This document shows positions 52,302 through 57,803 of a stretch of DNA of 57,803 bases, in pieces. Below the pieces are notes generated by a model. The model did no database searches. It was not told the DNA's origin and saw only the letters and a list, made by a program, of their open reading frames with translations. The position numbers and the translations under genes are program-made. Position 1 is the stretch's first letter. The number at the start of each line of letters is the position of its first letter. Source of the stretch: Jatrophihabitans sp. GTDB lineage: Bacteria > Actinomycetota > Actinomycetes > Mycobacteriales > Jatrophihabitantaceae. The stretch lies in assembly GCA_025963285.1 (NCBI GenBank), contig JAOPUX010000004.1:1-57803 (forward strand), in the 5' to 3' direction.

Positions 52302-54016
52302 CAGCCGTCGCTGCGCTCGAACGGGCTCGGGAGTGGATACATCCGAGCCAGGAACTCCCCCAGCAGCCTGGTGAGCTCGGCGGCCCCGGCCGGGTCGCTC
52401 TCGTGGTCGTTGAGGCAGAAGACGTCGGCGTCGCGCAGCCGGAGCAGGTTGTGGAGCCGCCGTGGCGTGTCGGCCCGGGCGATGTCCTGGTAGACGTAGC
52501 GGATCGCGCCCGGCAGCGCCCGGCCGAGTCCGTAGGCGTAGTAGTGATGCAGCGCCGAGGTGATCGACAGGTCGTCGGGATGCCGGAACCGGGAGCGGGC
52601 CACCGCCGCGAAGGCCTCGGGGTGCTCGAGCTCGAGCTGCTCCAGCACACTGCGCAGCTGCGGGTGCGGCGTGTGCTTGAACTTGTTGACGACGGTCGCG
52701 CCGAAGCGCGCCTCGATCAGCTCCCGGTTGCGCTTGGCCGCGCTCATCACCGGCAGGTCCTGGCTCGACGGCGGGTCGACGTCGAGGCGCGCGTTGGAGA
52801 GGAAGAACCTTGCGATCCCGTTGCCGTGGAAGAACGTCTCCGGCTCGACCAGCCGGCCGAAGAAGACGTCGTCGTTGAGGTAGACGTACCGCTCGGCCAG
52901 GCCGTCGATGTGGTGCAGCTGCGATTCGATCGCGTGGGAGTTGAAGACGGGCAGGCCAGCCGGGTCTCGGAAGATCTGCCGGTGGTCCACCACCTCGACC
53001 TGCGGATGGTCGACGTTCAGCCAGCCGGGCACCTGCTGGTCGGTGACGATGTAGATCCGGCGGGCCCAGCCGGCGTACTGCGCCACTGAGCGCAGCGAGT
53101 AGCGCAGCTCGTCACGCGAGGAGAACCGCGAGTCGTGGGTGGCCGACCGGTTCAGCGTCTCCGCGTCCACGGCTGCCCCGCAGGCGGCCTTGCGCGCCAG
53201 CCACACCGGGTCGCTGCCGTCGACCCAGGTGTAGACGATGTCGATCGGCTCGCGGACCTGCGTGAGCCTCGGGCGCCCGGTGAGCCAGTGCCCCGGTGAG
53301 GCGACTGCCGCGGCCCAGGCCCCCGGGCTCAGGTAGGCGACGACCGTGGTCAGCGGCTCCGGCGCCACGAGCGTGCCGGGTGTGAAGTCGCCCCCGTCGG
53401 GCCGCGGCACCGGCGAGGAGCCGACGGGGTGCCAGAACTCGACCGCGGCCGAGAGCTCAGGCCCGGCGACCACTTCGGCCGCGGCCGTCGCAAGCACCTG
53501 GAAGACGCGGAACCGGGCTGGCTCCCGCCACCGACCAGCGCCCAGACGGGTCGCGGCCACGCTCTTCCCGGCGTAACGGGCCCTGGCCTGCGGACGGACG
53601 GCGGGCAGGTCGTCGACGCACCACTGCGGCCCGCCGAGTCCGGTGGCCAGTGCCTGCAGCGCGGCGGGTCGGTCGGAAACGGAGAGCGCGACGACCGCGG
53701 TGCGGCCCAGCGTGGACGGGACTAGGGCGTGCGCGAGGCCGGCGCGGGCAAGGCACTCCGAGACCGCCTCGACATTTGCGCTGCGGACGGCGTGCGCGTC
53801 TACCGAATCGACGATCCGGGCTTCGACGCCGCCGTCGAAGCCGAGCACACGGACGTGGCCGGCCTGCTGCGGGCCACGCCCCGCAGCCCGCAGCCGGCCG
53901 TGTGCCCGGTGCAGTCGAAGTTGCGGGGCGGTCTCGCCGTGCCGGGCCCGGACGATCCGATCCAGCGTCGGCTCGGGGAGGCTTCGAGAGATCGCCCGGC
54001 GCAGCCGCAACAGCAT
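52301..54016 (-). CDS. Stealth family sugar-phosphate transferase
   Basis: 571 residues. Stealth CR1 is IDIVYTWVDGSDPVW (about 258-272); CR2 includes SRDELRYSLRSV, YIVTDQQVPGWL, VFNSHAIESQLHHIDGL and RYVYLNDDVFFGR; CR3 shows KFKHTPHPQL; CR4 contains LNDHE. Such proteins transfer hexose-1-phosphate units to build phosphodiester-linked capsular or wall polysaccharides. The first 250 residues are a separate, arginine-rich N-terminal domain. ATG 54016 is used because GGAGGG lies upstream; ATG 54052 precedes that site. Divergent from the TagF-like gene. Confidence 0.9.
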   Translation of the reverse strand: MLLRLRRAISRSLPEPTLDRIVRARHGETAPQLRLHRAHGRLRAAGRGPQQAGHVRVLGFDGGVEARIVDSVDAHAVRSANVEAVSECLARAGLAHALVPSTLGRTAVVALSVSDRPAALQALATGLGGPQWCVDDLPAVRPQARARYAGKSVAATRLGAGRWREPARFRVFQVLATAAAEVVAGPELSAAVEFWHPVGSSPVPRPDGGDFTPGTLVAPEPLTTVVAYLSPGAWAAAVASPGHWLTGRPRLTQVREPIDIVYTWVDGSDPVWLARKAACGAAVDAETLNRSATHDSRFSSRDELRYSLRSVAQYAGWARRIYIVTDQQVPGWLNVDHPQVEVVDHRQIFRDPAGLPVFNSHAIESQLHHIDGLAERYVYLNDDVFFGRLVEPETFFHGNGIARFFLSNARLDVDPPSSQDLPVMSAAKRNRELIEARFGATVVNKFKHTPHPQLRSVLEQLELEHPEAFAAVARSRFRHPDDLSITSALHHYYAYGLGRALPGAIRYVYQDIARADTPRRLHNLLRLRDADVFCLNDHESDPAGAAELTRLLGEFLARMYPLPSPFERSDG

Positions 54017-54149
54017 GTCGGCTTCATCCCTCCTTCGACGACTGACGATCATCTAAAGTTCGCGCGGAATACCTTTACCGGCTGCCACCGACCGCTGCCC
54101 AACGTAGTGCAGTCGATCACGCGCGCCGCGATCGCGGGGAGTAGCAGAA

Positions 54150-56816
54150 GTGGCCAGGCCTGCACCGACGTTCGACGTGGTGGTCACTTCCCGCTGGTCC
54201 GATGCCGACCAGATCGCGGCCACCGTGGAGGCGCTGCGGAAGCTGCCGGCCGGTCAGCTGCGGCGCGTCTCCGTCACCGCTGGAGTACTCACCGCCGCGC
54301 AGCTCGAGGCCCTCGGCCCGGTGGCCGGGCAGCCCGTCACCCTCACCGCCCTGAGCGACGCGGGGACCGTCGAGGAGAGTGACAGCGACTACGTGCTCTT
54401 CCTGCGCGGCGGCGACCTACCGACCCGTGCCGCGCTCAACGAGATCGTGATCGACTGCGGCAAGGGGATCGCGCTGTCGGTCTACGTCCTGCGGCCGGAG
54501 GGCAAGTACATCCTCGATGCCGGTATCGCCACCAAGCCCTTCGTGGCCATCGAGCGCGACGTCACCAGCACCTGGGTCGGCGAGAGCGGCTTCGCCGTGA
54601 GCCGCGCGGTGCTGCACGGCTGCCACGTGTACGACCTGCGCACCGGCATGGGGCTCAGCGGGCTCTTCCTCGAGTCATTGCTGCACGCCGGCAGGTTCCG
54701 CTCGACGGGGCGCACCGTGCGCTGCGGGGCGAAGCTCGAGGATGCGCTGACCATCGAGCCCTGGCTCTACGACGCGGAGTGGTACCACGGCCTCAACACC
54801 TTCTTCCTGTCTCTCTTCGCCGTGGCGGACGAGAGGTTCGGTGCCGTACCGGTCTATCTGCAGCACGCCTACCTGTACCTCCTGCAGTGGCGGATCAAGT
54901 ACAACCGGAATACCGGCGACAAGCAGGCACTCCGCGGGGATACCGACCGCTTCTTCGGCGAGGTCGGCGCCGTGCTCGGCTACATCGCTGACGAGGTCGT
55001 GCTGTACTCCAGCGGCGTCCGCAACCTCGACGTCTACAACCGGATCTTCCATCTCGGCCTCAAAGGCTCCGCGGGCCGGCTCGCGCATCGCTACTACGAC
55101 TCCGAGATCGCTCTCGTCCTCGACTCCAGGCCCGTCCTCACCGCTAGCGGCACCGGCCTCACGATCGAGGCCATGCAGCTCGCTGGTGACACCCTCACGA
55201 TCACCGGCCGCTACCAGTACCCCATCGACGCCTCGACCATGTCGCTGGTCGCGGACTACGAGGCCACCAGTTACCCACTGACCATCACCGAGCGCTACAC
55301 CGAGTCGCGCGCGCTGGGACGCCGGCTGTACAGCGTGACCAGCTTCTCGGTCGCGATTCCCCTGCGGCGCAAGGTCTCCGGGTCGATCAACTTCTCGCTG
55401 CGTACCACCGACGGCCGCACGGTCGTGGCGCTCAACCCGCGCTTCACGCGACCGATGGCCCGACTCACCGATGACAAGTTGGCCTACTGGCGCAGCGGGC
55501 GTTACACCTTCTACTACCGGGCCGGACGGATCGTCGTCACGCCCACCACCCGCAACCGGCTCCGGACGCTGGAGCTCGACTTCGTCCGCTCGCTGCGCGC
55601 CCGCAAGACTGCCGACACGTCGACGGCGGCGAGAACGCGGGTCGCCTACTTCCTCACCCGGTTCTACTTCCGCAAGCGGACCGTCTGGGTCTACTTCGAC
55701 AAGCTCTACAAGGCCGGTGACAACGGCGAGTACGCGTACAAGTACGCCGCCCGGGAGCGTGACGGGGTCTCGAAGTACTACGTGCTGCGCGACGACGTCC
55801 CCGATGCCCGCCGCCTCAAGCGCGAGGGCGTCCGGATCCTGCGCTACGGCACCCTGTGGCACCGGCTGGTCTTCCTCAACGCCGACATCGTCTTCACCAC
55901 GCACATCAACCCGCAGAACTTCGGAGGCTTCGCCGGCGGGATCGAGCGACACTTCCGGGGGCTGTACCACTACCAGCTCATCTGCATCCAGCACGGTCTG
56001 TCGGTGCAGGAGCTGGCGGGCACGCTCAACCAGGTCTTCGACAACACCAGCTACTTCTGCCTCGCCTCACCCGTGGAGGTCGAGAACCTCTCCCGGCCGG
56101 AGTACGGCTACCGCCCGGAGCAGCTCGAGCTGACCGGGCTGGCCCGCTACGACGGGCTGACCTCCGATGACCAGCGGACGATCCTGATCGCCCCGACGTG
56201 GCGCAACTACCTCGCCGCGCCGTACTCGATGGGCAGGTCCCGCAGCTACAGCACGGCCTTCCGCGACAGCGACTACTTCCGCCTCTACGACAGCCTCATC
56301 CACGATCCCCGCTTGCTGGCGAAGGCGCGCGCCACCGGCTACCGCATCACGCTGCTGCTGCACCCGGTGACGAGCTCGCAGGCAGACGACTTCCAGGGCA
56401 ACGACTGCGTCGAGATCCGTCCGGCCACCGGCGAGCTGAACTTCGAGCGGACCCTCAGCGAAGCGAGCCTGATGGTCACCGACTACTCGGGCCTGCAGTT
56501 CGACTTCGCCTACATGTACAAGCCGGTGGTCTACTTCCACCCTCCGTCGCTACCGCCCTCCTACGACGAGGGGACCTACAAGTACGAGTCGATGGCCCTC
56601 GGCGAGATCCACACCGAGGTCGACGGACTCGTCGCGGCACTCTGCGACTACATGGACGCAGAGTGCAAGCTCAAGGACGAATACCGCCTCCGGATCGACG
56701 ATTTCTTCGCCTTCCACGACAAGAGCAGCGCCGCGCGGATCTACGCCCTGGGGCGCAGGGTCCAGGGCCTGCCACCGGTCACGGGGACACCGCCGGCTAC
56801 TCCTGCTGTCAGTTGA
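54150..56816 (+). CDS. CDP-glycerol glycerophosphotransferase family protein (TagF-like)
   Basis: 888 residues. The C-terminal half (about 500-870) is the Glyphos_transf domain: ICIQHGLSVQEL, LIAPTWRNYL, LLLHPV and the diagnostic VTDYSGLQFDFAYMYKPVV. The N-terminal 300 residues resemble a GT-A glycosyltransferase-like domain (VLFLRGGDLPTRAALNEIV) without an obvious DxD, followed by beta-rich middle sequence. TagF-type enzymes polymerise glycerol-phosphate (or a related polyol) into teichoic-acid-like chains at the membrane. GTG 54150 has GGGAG 7 bases upstream. Divergent from the Stealth gene. Confidence 0.88.
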   Translation: MARPAPTFDVVVTSRWSDADQIAATVEALRKLPAGQLRRVSVTAGVLTAAQLEALGPVAGQPVTLTALSDAGTVEESDSDYVLFLRGGDLPTRAALNEIVIDCGKGIALSVYVLRPEGKYILDAGIATKPFVAIERDVTSTWVGESGFAVSRAVLHGCHVYDLRTGMGLSGLFLESLLHAGRFRSTGRTVRCGAKLEDALTIEPWLYDAEWYHGLNTFFLSLFAVADERFGAVPVYLQHAYLYLLQWRIKYNRNTGDKQALRGDTDRFFGEVGAVLGYIADEVVLYSSGVRNLDVYNRIFHLGLKGSAGRLAHRYYDSEIALVLDSRPVLTASGTGLTIEAMQLAGDTLTITGRYQYPIDASTMSLVADYEATSYPLTITERYTESRALGRRLYSVTSFSVAIPLRRKVSGSINFSLRTTDGRTVVALNPRFTRPMARLTDDKLAYWRSGRYTFYYRAGRIVVTPTTRNRLRTLELDFVRSLRARKTADTSTAARTRVAYFLTRFYFRKRTVWVYFDKLYKAGDNGEYAYKYAARERDGVSKYYVLRDDVPDARRLKREGVRILRYGTLWHRLVFLNADIVFTTHINPQNFGGFAGGIERHFRGLYHYQLICIQHGLSVQELAGTLNQVFDNTSYFCLASPVEVENLSRPEYGYRPEQLELTGLARYDGLTSDDQRTILIAPTWRNYLAAPYSMGRSRSYSTAFRDSDYFRLYDSLIHDPRLLAKARATGYRITLLLHPVTSSQADDFQGNDCVEIRPATGELNFERTLSEASLMVTDYSGLQFDFAYMYKPVVYFHPPSLPPSYDEGTYKYESMALGEIHTEVDGLVAALCDYMDAECKLKDEYRLRIDDFFAFHDKSSAARIYALGRRVQGLPPVTGTPPATPAVS

Positions 56817-56841
56817 TACGTCAACTACCTGGGAGTAGGAT
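56811..56841 (+). promoter_or_regulatory. Promoter and nested palindrome before the MarR gene
   Basis: TTGATA (56813-56818) and TAGGAT (56836-56841) are separated by exactly 17 bases. The expected transcription start falls at about 56848, the A of the MarR ATG, implying a leaderless mRNA. The 16-bp inverted repeat AGTTGATACGTCAACT (56811-56826) covers the -35 hexamer, and a second pair CTACTCC/GGAGTAG (56797-56803, 56832-56838) brackets it. MarR proteins bind such palindromes, so autorepression is inferred. Confidence 0.6.
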
Positions 56842-56847
56842 CTAGTC

Positions 56848-57348
56848 ATGGCGAACTGGCTCAGCGACGACGAGCAGCGGGCGTGGCGTGCCTACCGCCG
56901 CATGGTGCTGCTGGTCGACGCCGAGATCGCCCGCGACCTGACCCGCGACACGGGCATGTCGATGCCGGACTACCAGGTGCTCACCGCGCTGTCGGAGGCA
57001 GACGGCCATCGCCGCCGCCTCACCGAGCTGGCCGCCGGCATGCAGTGGTCGGCCAGCCGGCTCTCACACCACGTCTCGCGGATGGAGCAGCGCGGCCTGG
57101 TCACCCGCGCCGAGTGCAGCGAGGACCTGCGTGCGGCCTACGTCGTGCTCACCGACGACGGGTGGAGCGCCCTCGTCGCCGCGGCGCCGGATCACGTCGC
57201 CTCCGTCCGCAACCACCTGATCGACCTGCTGACCCCCGAGGAGCACGCGATGCTCACCAGGATCGGGGAGAAGGTCGTCTCACACTTCGGCGAGGAGTGC
57301 CTCGACTATCCCCAGTCGGCGAAGCGCAAGCCCGTCAAGCGTTCGTAG
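56848..57348 (+). CDS. MarR family transcriptional regulator
   Basis: 166 residues. The winged helix-turn-helix is clear: [40 protein letters not shown] (recognition helix), [20 protein letters not shown] (wing) and [11 protein letters not shown]. It binds DNA as a dimer; the likely target includes its own promoter palindrome (56811-56826). Ligand and regulon are unknown. The last 43 bases overlap the 3' end of purC on the opposite strand. Confidence 0.93.
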   Translation: MANWLSDDEQRAWRAYRRMVLLVDAEIARDLTRDTGMSMPDYQVLTALSEADGHRRRLTELAAGMQWSASRLSHHVSRMEQRGLVTRAECSEDLRAAYVVLTDDGWSALVAAAPDHVASVRNHLIDLLTPEEHAMLTRIGEKVVSHFGEECLDYPQSAKRKPVKRS

Positions 57349-57803
57349 GCCTCCACGTAGCGCTCTCGAGTCGCGGCCACCACGTGCTCCGGCAGCGCGG
57401 GGGGCGCCTGACCCGAGGTGCGGTCCCAGCCGGACTCGGCCGAGAGCAGCCAGTTCCGGACGTACTGCTTGTCGAAGCTGGGCTGCGCGTGCCCGGGCTC
57501 CCAGAGGTCGGCCGGCCAGAACCGCGACGAGTCCGGGGTCAGCACCTCATCGCCCAGGATCAGCCGCCCGTCGGCGTCGCGACCGAACTCGAACTTGGTG
57601 TCGGCCAGCAGGATGCCGCGCTCGGCGGCGATCTCGGCGGCTCGGGCGTAGATCGACAGCGTGAGCTGGCGAAGCTCCGCCGCCGTCTCGGCGCCGACGG
57701 CCGACACGACCGCGTCATAGGAGACGTTCTCGTCGTGCTCGCCCAGGTCTGCCTTCGAGGCGGGGGTGAAGATCGGCTCGGGGAGCCGGTCCCCGTCGAC
57801 CAG
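57306..57803 (-). CDS. purC: Phosphoribosylaminoimidazole-succinocarboxamide synthase, C-terminal part
   Basis: The frame is open to the window edge, giving 165 residues of the C-terminal half. [48 protein letters not shown] and [20 protein letters not shown] are the SAICAR synthetase signatures. It condenses CAIR with aspartate in purine synthesis. The N-terminal ATP-binding part lies outside the window. Its tail overlaps the MarR gene by 43 bases, tail to tail. Confidence 0.95.
   Translation of the reverse strand: MVDGDRLPEPIFTPASKADLGEHDENVSYDAVVSAVGAETAAELRQLTLSIYARAAEIAAERGILLADTKFEFGRDADGRLILGDEVLTPDSSRFWPADLWEPGHAQPSFDKQYVRNWLLSAESGWDRTSGQAPPALPEHVVAATRERYVEAYERLTGLRFADWG

Noticed and set aside
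54053-54149. Possible small RNA in the Stealth/TagF gap
   Set aside because: Only 97 bases, no stable fold or terminator; sufficient for two divergent promoters.

Overview
The window is 57.8 kb of very GC-rich DNA with dense, often 1-4 bp overlapping genes, many GTG starts and little non-coding space. BldC, DUF3073, PurM and PurF occur together, as I recall from Streptomyces. With a PIG-L enzyme of the mycothiol type, a mycothiol-dependent isomerase-family protein, an AfsQ1-like two-component pair and a PAC2 protein, this points to a free-living high-GC actinomycete. Abundant IPT, sedolisin and collagen-like secreted proteins would fit a soil or plant-associated lineage; the genus cannot be fixed from the sequence alone.

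Layout. (1) 1-2.7 kb: a TetR regulator divergent from an acyl-CoA dehydrogenase/kinase-like pair, with a clean palindromic operator candidate between them. (2) 2.8-12.2 kb: PAC2 protein, HrpB helicase, an OmpR-type two-component system, a GT87 membrane mannosyltransferase-like protein, DUF5313, a PIG-L deacetylase and a 3-hydroxybutyryl-CoA dehydrogenase. (3) 12.2-25.1 kb: an exported-protein island with a 2,685-residue modular surface protein, a two-domain secreted protein, a sedolisin-type (S53) protease and two collagen-like proteins. (4) 25.3-41.0 kb: a nearly complete purine catabolic locus. A minus-strand operon runs from 8-oxoguanine deaminase through xanthine dehydrogenase (FAD subunit, then a fused FeS-Mo subunit), guanine deaminase, XdhC, a MocA-like nucleotidyltransferase, OHCU decarboxylase and HIU hydrolase to uricase. 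A plus-strand operon carries allantoinase, allantoicase, malate synthase and a DUF6986 aldolase-like protein. Guanine, xanthine or 8-oxoguanine can thus be taken through urate and allantoin to glyoxylate and malate. (5) 41.1-48.8 kb: BldC, DUF3073, purM-purF, a maleylpyruvate isomerase-family protein and purS-purQ-purL; the 3' part of purC closes the window at 57.3-57.8 kb. (6) 48.9-56.8 kb: a cell-envelope glycopolymer locus (GT2, two CDP-alcohol phosphotransferases, a Stealth phosphotransferase and a TagF-like glycerophosphotransferase), followed by a MarR regulator.

The strongest leads are: the repeated cysteine-paired modules of the giant surface protein; the collagen/sedolisin island; a decayed second HIU hydrolase copy; the His/Asn-rich tail on XdhC; a CDP-alcohol phosphotransferase whose last catalytic-motif Asp is His; an allantoinase lacking the usual Asp before HxH; the DUF6986 protein as a candidate for the missing ureidoglycolate step; an acyl-CoA dehydrogenase/kinase pair resembling a split ACAD10/11 or LvaA/LvaC system; and several unusually long perfect hairpins. 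No tRNA, rRNA, CRISPR array, insertion sequence or replication origin was seen.
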